Notes: generated by a model from the letters alone, not told the origin. Positions 9,499-18,070 are shown, counted from the first letter of the stretch. The stretch is DNA of 64,000 nt from CAIVAT01 sp964525995 (GCA_964525995.1 CAZGIM010000014.1:1-64000); one strand, 5' to 3'. Program-made: numbers and translations.

Positions 9499-10572
9499 CT
9501 TCTCTTTTCCTCTTTCAGGACCGAAAACAAATTGATTCTTCGGCCTATATCGGCGCCAGAATTTAAAACGCGTCAGCGAGGTCACGTAAAACAACGGTCG
9601 TATCCAGCGAAACCTCAGCAGGTAATGAAAAAGCCGGTATAATACAACCAGCGAAAAAAACGTCAGCAACCATCCTGTGATGTTCACTCCCAGCCTCATC
9701 CAGCCGTTATCTACGTTCATGGTGATCCGGTTACCGACAAACTGCCAGAACCACCTGATGATTCCCAAGTTGATCAGGAACATAATGCCGATGATATACC
9801 CATGCGCCGTTTCGATTGCCCTCCGGGGACAATCGTTCATGCAGCGCATGCAGCTTTCGCACCTGTAAGACCAAAATGGACGTTTATCGACCGTAAGGAT
9901 CGCTTTAACGGGACAGTTGTTTATGCAAAGGTCGCATTTGTCGCAGGCATCGGTTGCATAAAACGATTTTGCAAAAATAAACCTCCCCACGAAAAAATAG
10001 CCGATGGTGACAGGAGCAATAATCAGATCCTGGATGATGTCGCGAAAAGCCCGGTATTCATGTTTACCGTTAAGGATCTTTTCTGCAAATGCCCTGCTGA
10101 TCTGTCGGCACCGGCCGTAAATCGATGCCACTACCTTTTCTTTGACGCCGGGATGAATCGAGATCCAGTTGGAAGGGAGATCGATCGAGCGCATCCCCGC
10201 GATCCGGTATCCTTTCACGAGCAGGACCAGCGCTGCCAGCCAAAGGGCAAGACCACTCAATCCCGGGATGAACCATTTCGACAGCTTCAGCCCTGCGCGG
10301 GTATTCATGATAATTGCCCGGTTGCCTCTGGCCATCGGGAACCTGAAAATAAAATACATCATCGCCGGTGGATAGTTGAAACCATGGGTTGGCGAGATGA
10401 ATCCGATCAGGGAGTCAGGAGGCGGGGGAATGATGTGTTTCCGGTCGATCCTGGCAATGTCGATTGTTGTTGCAGGAATGCTTCTTTCTTGCGCTACTTC
10501 CGAGATCCACCGGGCGACATTACGGGCATTGCCGGTACCGGAGAAAAAATAAATGGTCAAGGAAGATTCCAT
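9496..10572 (-). CDS. EFR1-type protein: flavodoxin-like domain plus two [4Fe-4S] clusters
   Basis: The 358-residue product begins with a flavodoxin-like FMN-binding segment (TIYFFSGTGNARNVARW), contains hydrophobic segments around the middle and in the C-terminal third, and has two adjacent bacterial-ferredoxin motifs, CDKCDLCINNCP and CESCMRCMNDCP. This is the EFR1 family architecture (flavodoxin fold with ferredoxin clusters), here apparently membrane attached, and implies internal electron transfer between FMN and Fe-S clusters. The frame extends to a TTG at 10599, but the ATG at 10572 (MESSLTIYFF) starts exactly at the flavodoxin fold and is preferred. The partner and substrate are unknown. 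Confidence 0.85.
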   Translation of the reverse strand: MESSLTIYFFSGTGNARNVARWISEVAQERSIPATTIDIARIDRKHIIPPPPDSLIGFISPTHGFNYPPAMMYFIFRFPMARGNRAIIMNTRAGLKLSKWFIPGLSGLALWLAALVLLVKGYRIAGMRSIDLPSNWISIHPGVKEKVVASIYGRCRQISRAFAEKILNGKHEYRAFRDIIQDLIIAPVTIGYFFVGRFIFAKSFYATDACDKCDLCINNCPVKAILTVDKRPFWSYRCESCMRCMNDCPRRAIETAHGYIIGIMFLINLGIIRWFWQFVGNRITMNVDNGWMRLGVNITGWLLTFFSLVVLYRLFHYLLRFRWIRPLFYVTSLTRFKFWRRYRPKNQFVFGPERGKEK

Positions 10573-10695
10573 GGAGCAGGTTCGAATCCAAAATATCAAT
10601 AACGACCGTCCAAAGATACAGATTTCCTTTTCTACCTGTCATGGATGGCATTTTCAGAAAATTATATACCGGACAGAAGAAGGTAAAAACATCCC

Positions 10696-10703
10696 TATCT
10701 TTG
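10696..10703 (+). promoter_or_regulatory. -7 box (TATCTTTG) abutting the cupin start codon
   Basis: This perfect TAnnTTTG element ends only four bases before the ATG at 10708. A start site about 5-7 bases downstream of the box would coincide with the start codon, giving a leaderless transcript. Confidence 0.5.
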
Positions 10704-10707
10704 TCCC

Positions 10708-11184
10708 ATGATCTCCATCGACGATACGCTGATCGAAAAGGTTGCGTCAAAGGCCCGCCACGCTCCCCGCCGCCGGATGAACCACAATTTCCACCCGGCG
10801 CTGTCGGATCCGTTGCAGCGGCTGCTGAACGTGATGGAACCGTTGTCGTACATCCGCCCGCATAAGCATGAAAATCCCGACAAGGTGGAGGCCTTCATCC
10901 TGCTCAGAGGCCGTATGGTGGTGGTCGAGTTCAACCCCGACGGTTCGGTGGCTGACCACATCCTCCTCGATCCGCTGAATGGCAGCTACGGCGTCGAGAT
11001 CGCTCCCCGGACATTCCATACCATCATCGCGCTTGAAAGCGGAACCACTGTTTATGAAGTCAAGAACGGACCTTACGACCCCGTCGATGATAAGAACTTT
11101 GCTTCCTGGGCGCCGAAGGAAGGGTCAGGTGAAGCACCTGAATACCTCCGCGATTTACTGATGAACGTATACCGCCGATATTAG
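10708..11184 (+). CDS. WbuC-family cupin metalloprotein
   Basis: The 158-residue protein matches the WbuC family: N-terminal ARHAPRRRMNHNFH, then a cupin barrel with the metal-binding cluster RPHKHENPDKVEAF and later TFHTIIALESGTTVYEVKNGPYDP. WbuC-like genes are often found in lipopolysaccharide O-antigen clusters, but here it stands alone, divergent from the EFR1-type gene. The catalytic role is not established for the family. The start codon lies at or next to the predicted transcription start. Confidence 0.85.
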   Translation: MISIDDTLIEKVASKARHAPRRRMNHNFHPALSDPLQRLLNVMEPLSYIRPHKHENPDKVEAFILLRGRMVVVEFNPDGSVADHILLDPLNGSYGVEIAPRTFHTIIALESGTTVYEVKNGPYDPVDDKNFASWAPKEGSGEAPEYLRDLLMNVYRRY

Positions 11185-11233
11185 TCCGACGATTAAACAT
11201 CTCCTTCACATCAAGCCTCCCTGATATGTAAAA

Positions 11234-11283
11234 CAAGGATGACTGCCAGGCTTCCGGTCATTCCTTGCCATTGACTTTTTTTT
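11234..11283 (+). terminator. Probable terminator after the cupin gene
   Basis: CAAGGATGAC (11234-11243) pairs with GTCATTCCTTG (11257-11267) with one bulged base, and a run of eight T follows at 11276-11283. The eight-base gap between stem and T-run makes this an imperfect but plausible intrinsic terminator. Confidence 0.45.
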
Positions 11284-11361
11284 AAAATGATCATACTACG
11301 GCAATAATTATGGCGTTAATATCATCACATCCTTTCCTATTTTTAACCTAATCTTTTCGTG

Positions 11362-12003
11362 ATGAAAAAACTGATCATATCGTACCTGGCCTTTGCCATG
11401 GTATTTGCAGTTTCGTGCAAAAAAACCACTGAAGAAATAGTTCCAGCTGTAAAGTCGGATTACTTTCAACTTAAAGTGGGAAATTATTGGATCTATGAAG
11501 GTTACCAGATTGATTCAACTGGTGTGGCCACTTCCACTGGCATTTCCGACAGTGCCTACATCGAAAAAGATACGATGACCGGGGGGAATAGATATTTTAA
11601 ACTGATTGAAGCTCCCTTTATTTTTTCACCACTGCAATATACCATTTTTCTTCGTGACTCATCGGGATACCTGGTCGATAAGAGCGGTAGAGTCCTGGCC
11701 TCCGACTTCAATTTCAGCGATACGCTCCAATTCGATACCGCACATCCGTCTCTCTACACCGGTTATCTGACTATGACCGGCAAGGATTCTCTGGTAAAAA
11801 TGGCAGGCGGCATTGAATTGCCTTCCATTACCGCACAGTATAAGATTGTACCGGCGCCCGTTTATGCAGGTAGCATGCCGGTCCGATACGCCTATGAGGT
11901 CTATGCAAGGGGGATTGGAAAGATGAAAACACATAACTTCTTCTTTTTCACTGGTTACAAGTCTTCATTTGAAAGGAGATTGCTGCGTTACAATGTCCAA
12001 TGA
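11362..12003 (+). CDS. Hypothetical lipoprotein
   Basis: This 213-residue protein has a lipoprotein signal peptide ending in FAVSC (lipidated Cys19), followed by a polar linker and a domain containing LKVGNYWIYEGY, a motif common in Bacteroidota outer-membrane-associated lipoproteins of unknown role. The ATG at 11362 is preferred to the GTG one codon upstream. A near-consensus -7 box, TATTTTTA, lies at 11338-11345. It has no operon partner; it is flanked by a terminator and an unrelated small gene. Confidence 0.75.
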   Translation: MKKLIISYLAFAMVFAVSCKKTTEEIVPAVKSDYFQLKVGNYWIYEGYQIDSTGVATSTGISDSAYIEKDTMTGGNRYFKLIEAPFIFSPLQYTIFLRDSSGYLVDKSGRVLASDFNFSDTLQFDTAHPSLYTGYLTMTGKDSLVKMAGGIELPSITAQYKIVPAPVYAGSMPVRYAYEVYARGIGKMKTHNFFFFTGYKSSFERRLLRYNVQ

Positions 12004-12064
12004 GGGCGTGTCAGAAGTATCAAAAATAATTGATTTTCAGAATCAACGACCAACCCGGTAATGC

Positions 12065-12628
12065 ATGAGAAAAACCAAACCCGACGCCTTCTCCGGTTTC
12101 ACCGGGAAAATCGGAAAAACCGGATTCTATAAACGTATATTGAACGGCGTGGAGGTGATACAGCAATGCCCCACCCGGAAAACAAATAAACGCAACAAAC
12201 CCCTGCCCACACAAAATCTCAAATTCAGGAAAGCGGTCAGAGCTGCTGCTCTTGCACTCGCTGATCCGGAGATACGCTCGGTGTACACACGTGTCGCAAC
12301 CGGCACATGCAGCGCGAATTCCATGTACATCAAGGACTATTTCCACCCGGCGGTGATCTCCGGCGTCGATGTGTCGGGCTTTGAAGGACAACGGGGGTTC
12401 CGCTTCCGCATCACGGTGGGAAACATCGTTCCTGTAAGGACAGTCACCGTTTCCATTGTCTCAGGCAACGGGCAGATCCTTGAATCAGGTCCGGCCATAT
12501 CCCTTAACCGGGACTATGAATGGACGTACCAGACCGAATCATTCATCCCTGACCTGAATGGGGCCATGCTGCAGGTGACGGCCGTCGATTATCCAGGTCA
12601 TTCCGCAACCCGGAGCATTCCATTGTAG
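12065..12628 (+). CDS. Hypothetical protein, possibly DUF6266-like
   Basis: The 187-residue protein has no signal peptide or membrane segment. Its N-terminus (SGFTGKIGKTGFYKRILNGV followed by a basic stretch and NLKFRKAVRAA) resembles the start of Bacteroidota DUF6266-type proteins, which open with a short beta motif about being 'fibre-like' and are often seen near mobile or variable loci. The C-terminal half is beta-rich (VTVSIVSGNGQILESGPAIS). I do not know its function. The family guess is from memory of the N-terminal pattern only; an overlapping minus-strand frame is much less protein-like. Confidence 0.55.
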   Translation: MRKTKPDAFSGFTGKIGKTGFYKRILNGVEVIQQCPTRKTNKRNKPLPTQNLKFRKAVRAAALALADPEIRSVYTRVATGTCSANSMYIKDYFHPAVISGVDVSGFEGQRGFRFRITVGNIVPVRTVTVSIVSGNGQILESGPAISLNRDYEWTYQTESFIPDLNGAMLQVTAVDYPGHSATRSIPL

Positions 12629-12802
12629 GTGACTGAGCACATACGGAAGGAGGTTTATTTTCCCGAGAATATCTTACGACCACATCGAATGCAACTCAGG
12701 AGCACTTTGTTTTCAGGATGAAGGTAAATGGGTTCTTTATGCAAGCTTATAAGTCCTGGCCTTGAAATCCGAAATATATATCAATAGCCTTGCGCTTCTC
12801 CC

Positions 12803-14152
12803 CTATGCATGGAAAATGAACACACTCATGGCCCAGTAGGCAATGGAACCGGCTAAATAGCCGATCAGGGCCCAGAGAGAAATCTTCTTCAGGTACCAGA
12901 TGAAATCGATCTTCTCCATGCCCATTACCGCCACACCGGCAGCTGAACCTATAATGAGGATACTGCCTCCTGTCCCGGCACAGTAAGCCAGCATTTCCCA
13001 AAAATAATGGTCGGGAACGAAGGTGTTCTGGTACATCCCCATGGCACCTGCCACCAGCGGTACATTATCCACAACGGCTGAAAGAAGTCCGATGATGACG
13101 TTGATCACGTAAAGGTTGCCAACGTACTGGTCGAGTGTTTTAGCCAGGAGGTCCAGGTGACCGACGGTCTGAAGAGCTGCCACCGCCAGCAGGATTCCTA
13201 AAAAGAACAAGATGCTGGGGGTGTCAATTCTGCGAAGCACATTTGCCACAGTCACTTTAGCCTTGAACTCTTCATTTTTCGATTTATGCATGATTTCAGT
13301 GACGATCCAGAGTACGCTGAGACCCAGCAGGATGCCGATGTAAGGCGGAAGATGGGTGATGGTTTTAAAGATGGGAACGAATAACAGGGAACCAATTCCA
13401 AGGTAGAAGACCAGGTTGCGTTCAAATACAGTGGTTGGGTCATGTTTGGGTTCCTTTTCTTTCGGCGGTATTTTCTGAACCTCCCCTTTCATGGAAATGG
13501 AGATAAGAGCCAGCGGAATGACCATCGATAATACACTGGGAACAAATGTCTTGAGAATGATATTGACAGTGGTTACATGTCCGCCGATCCACAACATGAT
13601 GGTGGTGACATCCCCGATCGGGCTGAAAGCGCCACCGCTGTTGGCGGCAATGATCACCATGCCTGCATAGAACCAGCGCTCCTTTTTGTCGGAGATCAGC
13701 TTGCGAAGCAATGCCACCATGACAATGGCCGTGGTGAGGTTATCGAGTACTGCCGACAGGAAGAAGGTGATAATGCTAATCACCCAGAGGAGTTTTATTT
13801 TGTTGCGGGTTGTTATTTTATCAGTGATGATCCTGAATCCTTCATGTGAATCAACTAATTCAACGATGGTCATAGCACCCATCAGGAAGAAAATGATCTC
13901 GGAGATCTCGCCCAGGTGTTCAAGCAGGGCATGGCGTGATAACCAGTCAAAAAAACTCCCGTCCGGGTTTTTCAGGAGGTACTCCTCGAATCCTGTATTG
14001 CTTACGAGAATCCCCTCTCCGCCAATTACGGACAGCACCCAGAGGACTACTGCCAGCAGCAGTGCCGTGGCCGACTTATTGACCTTCAGCGGGTGCTCCA
14101 GTGCGATAGCCGCGTAGCCAATGATAAAAACAAAAATCATCAACGTAAACAT
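12803..14152 (-). CDS. nhaD: NhaD-type Na+/H+ antiporter
   Basis: The 449-residue integral membrane protein has around a dozen hydrophobic segments and matches the NhaD/ArsB ion transporter family: an N-terminal ALEHPLKVNKSATALLLAV segment, the DNLTTAIVMVALLRKL motif, NSGGAFSPIGDVTTIMLW, and the C-terminal VVDNVPLVAGAMGMY repeat of the same motif. NhaD exports sodium in exchange for protons in the inner membrane and is typical of marine or salt-exposed bacteria. It is a single-gene unit, divergent from hisS, and preceded by a 16-bp tandem duplication. Confidence 0.92.
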   Translation of the reverse strand: MFTLMIFVFIIGYAAIALEHPLKVNKSATALLLAVVLWVLSVIGGEGILVSNTGFEEYLLKNPDGSFFDWLSRHALLEHLGEISEIIFFLMGAMTIVELVDSHEGFRIITDKITTRNKIKLLWVISIITFFLSAVLDNLTTAIVMVALLRKLISDKKERWFYAGMVIIAANSGGAFSPIGDVTTIMLWIGGHVTTVNIILKTFVPSVLSMVIPLALISISMKGEVQKIPPKEKEPKHDPTTVFERNLVFYLGIGSLLFVPIFKTITHLPPYIGILLGLSVLWIVTEIMHKSKNEEFKAKVTVANVLRRIDTPSILFFLGILLAVAALQTVGHLDLLAKTLDQYVGNLYVINVIIGLLSAVVDNVPLVAGAMGMYQNTFVPDHYFWEMLAYCAGTGGSILIIGSAAGVAVMGMEKIDFIWYLKKISLWALIGYLAGSIAYWAMSVFIFHA

Positions 14153-14164
14153 AGACTTAAGTTA

Positions 14165-14196
14165 TTGACTGAATGATTGATTGACTGAATGATTGA
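14165..14196. repeat. 16-bp perfect tandem duplication
   Basis: TTGACTGAATGATTGA occurs twice head to tail (14165-14180 and 14181-14196), just upstream of nhaD on the minus strand. It could arise by slippage or act as a doubled operator; there is no other evidence for either. Confidence 0.8.
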
Positions 14197-14338
14197 TTTT
14201 TTCCCTATTCGCTAATACAGTTCCAATGTGCGAATTTATATCTTTTCTTTTTCCCTAATTCCCAATTCCCAATCCCTCATTTTGAATGTTGACATTTGCA
14301 TTTTGCATTTTGAATTATTGTCTTTCCCCGGGATTTCC

Positions 14339-14346
14339 TATTTTTG
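14339..14346 (+). promoter_or_regulatory. -7 box (TATTTTTG) for hisS
   Basis: A perfect TAnnTTTG element lies 15 bases before the chosen GTG start, and TTG at 14318-14320, 18 bases upstream, can serve as the -33 element. This places transcription initiation near 14353, which rules out the in-frame TTG at 14344 as a start codon and supports GTG at 14362. Confidence 0.65.
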
Positions 14347-14361
14347 CACAAAGACCGCTCC

Positions 14362-15843
14362 GTGGCTTCACAAAAACCCTCCATACCGAAAGGAACCCGG
14401 GATTTTACCCCGGAAGAGATGGTCAGAAGAAATCATATCTTCGACCACATCCGTCAGGTATTCCAGCTCTTCGGTTACCAGCCCATCGAAACCCCGGCCA
14501 TGGAAAACCTTTCAACCCTGTTAGGCAAATATGGCGACGAAGGAGATAAGCTGCTATTCAAGATTTTGAATTCGGGAAATTTTTTGGAAGAGATTCAGAA
14601 ACTTGAATTCAAAATTGGCTCCGCCGGGCTCCGCCAAACTCCGGTTCAAAATACACATGTCAAAATTCAAAATTCTGAAGGAACTTTAACTGATCCAGTA
14701 CAATCAGAACAGGGCAATGATGAAAGGATCCTGGATTACCGGGCGATGACGCCGATGATCGCGGAGAAGGGACTGCGGTATGACCTTACAGTGCCCTTCG
14801 CACGATTCGTGGTACAACGGCAAAATGAGCTGTCGTTCCCTTTCAAACGTTACCAGATCCAGCCGGTGTGGCGGGCCGATCGTCCACAAAAAGGCCGTTA
14901 CCGCGAATTTTTTCAGTGCGACGTCGATGTGATCGGCAGCAACTCCCTGCTGAATGAGGTTGAGCTGGCCCAAATCATCGACACAGTTTTCACCCGGTTA
15001 GGGATCCGCGTCACCATTCACCTTAACAACCGCAAGATCCTGGCCGGCATTGCCGAAGCCATCGGCCGACCTGAAAAACTTACCGACATCACGGTGGCTA
15101 TGGACAAACTCGATAAGATCGGAATTGACAGGGTGCAGGAAGAGCTTGCCGGCCGCGGCATCAGTGATGAAGAGATCAAGCGGCTCACTCCCGTGCTTAT
15201 GCTGCAAGGCACTATCAAGGAAAAATTTGACATCCTCACCGCTTTCCTTGCCTGCTCTGAAACCGGCCTTAAAGGGCTGGAGGAGATGCGTACGGTACTT
15301 CAACACCTGAAAGCATTGGGACTGAACAACCGGTTTGATTTCGATACTGCATTAGCCCGGGGACTCAGCTATTACACCGGCACTATCTTCGAGGTCAAAG
15401 CCGTCGGCGTGGCCATGGGCAGCATCTGCGGCGGAGGCAGGTACGACGACCTCACCGGCATTTTCGGACTACCCGGTATGTCGGGCGTGGGGATCTCCTT
15501 TGGCGCCGACCGGATCTACGATGTCATGAACGAGTTGAATCTCTTCCCTGAAACGCTGAAAGCCGCCACGCGGGCATTGTTCATCAACTTCGGGAGCGAG
15601 GAAGAAAAATATTGTCTGAAAGTCGTTGCAGAGATTCGGAAATCAGGTATCTCAGCCGAACTCTACCCCGACCCGGTGAAGATCAAAAAACAAATGGAAT
15701 ACGCTAACCGGAAGAACATCCCCTTCGTCATCCTGATTGGAAAGGACGAAATGGAATCGGGGCAGCTTACCCTCAGGAACATGCATAGCGGAAGTCAGGA
15801 AAAACTTACATTGGAAGAGATCATACGGAAAATTGACAATTGA
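14362..15843 (+). CDS. hisS: Histidyl-tRNA synthetase with an in-frame insertion
   Basis: The enzyme charges tRNA-His. Motif 1 begins at KPSIPKGTRDFTPEEM; GLRYDLTVPFARF and QPVWRADRPQKGRYREFFQCDVDV form the motif 2 region; the histidine motifs ALARGLSYYTGTIFEV and GSICGGGRYDDL are intact; an anticodon-binding domain closes the protein. The start is taken as GTG at 14362 (MASQKPSIPKG), as in Bacteroidota homologues, because an upstream TTG lies inside the promoter. At 493 residues it is about 35-40 longer than family members I remember. The excess lies between NSGNFLEEIQ and AEKGLRYDLT and is encoded partly by low-complexity, repeat-like DNA (about 14590-14700). Confidence 0.93.
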   Translation: MASQKPSIPKGTRDFTPEEMVRRNHIFDHIRQVFQLFGYQPIETPAMENLSTLLGKYGDEGDKLLFKILNSGNFLEEIQKLEFKIGSAGLRQTPVQNTHVKIQNSEGTLTDPVQSEQGNDERILDYRAMTPMIAEKGLRYDLTVPFARFVVQRQNELSFPFKRYQIQPVWRADRPQKGRYREFFQCDVDVIGSNSLLNEVELAQIIDTVFTRLGIRVTIHLNNRKILAGIAEAIGRPEKLTDITVAMDKLDKIGIDRVQEELAGRGISDEEIKRLTPVLMLQGTIKEKFDILTAFLACSETGLKGLEEMRTVLQHLKALGLNNRFDFDTALARGLSYYTGTIFEVKAVGVAMGSICGGGRYDDLTGIFGLPGMSGVGISFGADRIYDVMNELNLFPETLKAATRALFINFGSEEEKYCLKVVAEIRKSGISAELYPDPVKIKKQMEYANRKNIPFVILIGKDEMESGQLTLRNMHSGSQEKLTLEEIIRKIDN

Positions 15844-15870
15844 CAATGGAAAATGGAAAATGGAAAATTT
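15832..15870. repeat. Low-complexity repeat overlapping the hisS stop
   Basis: ATTGACAATTGACAATGG and three GGAAAAT words form the same simple-repeat family as at 1-446 and 2124-2180. The last hisS codons and its TGA stop lie inside this repeat. Confidence 0.6.
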
Positions 15871-15975
15871 ATTCAATCATTTATAAATTCCTCTGACGCA
15901 TGAAAAAGTCTCACAAGCGAACCTGGATATCGGCGATCCTCTGCGCCCGCAGTTGGATCATTGGGGCAGAATTAA

Positions 15976-16005
15976 TGTAGAGACAAGGCATGCCTTGTTT
16001 CTACA
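15976..16005. repeat. 15-bp-arm palindrome centred on GGCATGCC
   Basis: Arms at 15976-15990 and 15991-16005 are complementary with one G-T wobble: TGTAGAGACAAGGCA and its mirror. From memory, nearly identical GTAGAGACAAGGCATGCC palindromes are scattered in many cyanobacterial and other genomes as repetitive extragenic elements. Here it lies between hisS and the ammonia-lyase gene and could also form an RNA hairpin. Confidence 0.7.
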
Positions 16006-16080
16006 ATAATGGGCTTGCTTTATCTCTGTAACAATTCAAAAATAAACGATTGCTTTTCAACCCTTTAACAATAAAGAAAT

Positions 16081-17604
16081 ATGTCACTGATTATAAAAGG
16101 CTCCGGCCTCACCATTGAAGACGTTGTACGGGTTGCCCGTCACAACGAAAAAGTTGAATTGGCTCCCGAAGCCATCGAGCGCATTCATAAATGCCGTGCG
16201 ATGTTAGAGAAGAAGATCGACGCCCATGAGATCATGTATGGCGTCAATACCGGCATCGGCGAATTCTCAGAAGTGGTCCTGAACGACGACCAGGTCAAGG
16301 ATTTCCAGAAATATCTTATCTACAACCACGCTGCCGGGATCGGTGATCCCATGCCCATTGAGTGGGTGCGCGGCGCCATGTTAGGCCGCATCAACGTACA
16401 TGCCCACGGAAATTCCGGCTCGCGTCTCGAGATCACCCAAACTCTGGTTGACATGCTCAACAAAGGGGTGACCCCATTTGTGTGCCAGAAAGGTTCGGTG
16501 GGCGCCTGCGGCGACCTGGCCCCGATGTCACAGATCGCCCTGCTGATGATGGGCGAAGGACATGCTTATTACAAAGGAAAGCTTCTCACGGGAAAAGAGG
16601 CCCTCGATGCCGCTGGTATCCCGGTCCCCGGACTGAAAGCCCGCGATGGACTGGCTGCCATAAACGGTTCGAACGTACTGACCGCGATGAGCGCCCTTTT
16701 CCTGTACGACGCCAACAACTGGTTGAAACAAGCCGAAATCGCCGCTTCTATGTCGCTCGAAGCCATGAAGGCCAACATGCGCCCATACAATGCCAAACTG
16801 CATGAAATCAGGGGTTTTAAAGGCGCCGTCCGCAGCGCTGCTGCCATCCGCAAGTGCGTTCAGGGAGGCGACCTGGCCGAACTTAAGGTAAAATGCAAGG
16901 TGCAGGATGCCTACTCGATGCGGTCGGCCCCGCAGGTGATCGGCGCCGCTCACGATGCTCTAAACTATGCCCGTTCACAGGTGGAGATCGAACTCAACGG
17001 CGTGGGCGATAACCCCATTTTCTTCCCGGATGAAAACCTCCAGCTCTCCGGCGCCAATTTCCAGGGATCTCCGGTATCGGTACCCATGGACATGGCCGGC
17101 TACTGCATCACCATGGTCAGCGTGATGAGCGAACGTCGGATGAACCGCCTCAACCACCCGGCCCTGAGCGTGGGTCTCCCCGCTTTTCTGACCAAAGGTG
17201 CCGGTATGTTCAGCGGACTCATGCTCAGCCAATACACGGCCGACATGCAGATCGTCGAACAGCGCATCCTCTCAATGCCCGCCTCGATCCAGTCGATCCC
17301 GGCTGCCGCCGACCAGGAGGATTTCGTTTCGATGGGGATGAACACCGCGCTGAAAAACTTCCAGATCCTTGATAACGCTTATGGCATCCTCGGCATTGAA
17401 TTCATGGCCGCCGCCCAGGCATTGGACTTCCGCGAATACAAATTCGGGATCGGAACAACCAAAGCCAAGGAGGTGATCCGTAAACATGTAGCCTTTCTCG
17501 ACATCGACCGCCCGCTCTATCCTGACCACAATACCATGAAGGAACTTGTCAAATCATGTGAAATTCTTCATGAAGTGGAGAAAACCGTTGGTCCACTTGC
17601 ATAA
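16081..17604 (+). CDS. Histidine/aromatic amino acid ammonia-lyase with Cys in the MIO triad
   Basis: The 507-residue protein is a member of the MIO-dependent ammonia-lyase family, which removes ammonia from His, Phe or Tyr to give the unsaturated acid. Y53 (MYGVNTG) and H83 (NHAAG) fall at the same numbers as in Pseudomonas putida HAL, and the C-terminal QEDFVSMG motif is present. The cofactor-forming Ala-Ser-Gly triad reads Ala142-Cys143-Gly144 (GACGDLAPMS). Cys at this position can, as I recall, support activity in mutated HAL. Residue 82 is Asn where HAL has Ser, so the substrate is uncertain. No other histidine-degradation gene is nearby. Confidence 0.85.
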   Translation: MSLIIKGSGLTIEDVVRVARHNEKVELAPEAIERIHKCRAMLEKKIDAHEIMYGVNTGIGEFSEVVLNDDQVKDFQKYLIYNHAAGIGDPMPIEWVRGAMLGRINVHAHGNSGSRLEITQTLVDMLNKGVTPFVCQKGSVGACGDLAPMSQIALLMMGEGHAYYKGKLLTGKEALDAAGIPVPGLKARDGLAAINGSNVLTAMSALFLYDANNWLKQAEIAASMSLEAMKANMRPYNAKLHEIRGFKGAVRSAAAIRKCVQGGDLAELKVKCKVQDAYSMRSAPQVIGAAHDALNYARSQVEIELNGVGDNPIFFPDENLQLSGANFQGSPVSVPMDMAGYCITMVSVMSERRMNRLNHPALSVGLPAFLTKGAGMFSGLMLSQYTADMQIVEQRILSMPASIQSIPAAADQEDFVSMGMNTALKNFQILDNAYGILGIEFMAAAQALDFREYKFGIGTTKAKEVIRKHVAFLDIDRPLYPDHNTMKELVKSCEILHEVEKTVGPLA

Positions 17605-17619
17605 TGATGATAAATCCGT

Positions 17620-17644
17620 CCGGGGGAGGAAATTCCTTCCCCGG
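17620..17644 (+). terminator. Hairpin after the ammonia-lyase gene
   Basis: CCGGGGGAGGAA (17620-17631) pairs with TTCCTTCCCCGG (17633-17644) with one G-T wobble. It is followed by TATTTATA and not a clean T-run. It probably ends or processes the lyase transcript. Confidence 0.5.
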
Positions 17645-17670
17645 TATTTATAAACCAAAAAGTGTAACCT

Positions 17671-18066
17671 ATGGAAATTGTACATTCCTGTCCGATGTGG
17701 GCCGCATTGGCCGCATTGATCCTTCCCATCATTCTCTTTGGAATAATGGCGGTAGTGGTTGAAATCGTGGGCGCCTGGTTTATGTTTGAAAAAGCTGGAG
17801 AACCCGGCTGGGCAGCCATAATCCCGATCTATAACTACCTGATCGGAATAAAAATCGCCGGCAAACCCTGGTGGTATATCCTTCTCATGCTTATCCCCCT
17901 GGTGAACATCATTATTTACATCATTATCCTCGACGGACTCTCTAAAAGCTTTGGAAAGAGCTCCGGGTTTACCCTCGGATTATTCTTTTTCAGGTTTATC
18001 TTTATCCCGATCCTGGGTTTCGGAAATTCCGTATATTCGGGTGATAAATCACAATTCGGAGCCTGA
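17671..18066 (+). CDS. Small DUF5684-like membrane protein
   Basis: The 131-residue protein has an N-terminal membrane helix, then the WFMFEKAGEPGWAAIIPIYN motif typical of DUF5684-type proteins (also seen attached to signal peptidase I), followed by KPWWYILLMLIPLVNIIIYI and a third hydrophobic segment. Function is unknown. It is the first of three small membrane protein genes in a row (5 and 4 bases apart), which probably form one transcript. Confidence 0.7.
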   Translation: MEIVHSCPMWAALAALILPIILFGIMAVVVEIVGAWFMFEKAGEPGWAAIIPIYNYLIGIKIAGKPWWYILLMLIPLVNIIIYIIILDGLSKSFGKSSGFTLGLFFFRFIFIPILGFGNSVYSGDKSQFGA

Positions 18067-18070
18067 TCGC

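Noticed and set aside
9802..10602. 266-residue plus-strand frame over the EFR1-type gene
   Set aside because: It mirrors the minus-strand gene, whose flavodoxin and ferredoxin motifs are unmistakable; the plus frame has no recognisable domain or start signal.
14344..14364. TTG start codon for hisS
   Set aside because: It lies within the TATTTTTG promoter box; GTG at 14362 gives the N-terminus seen in relatives.
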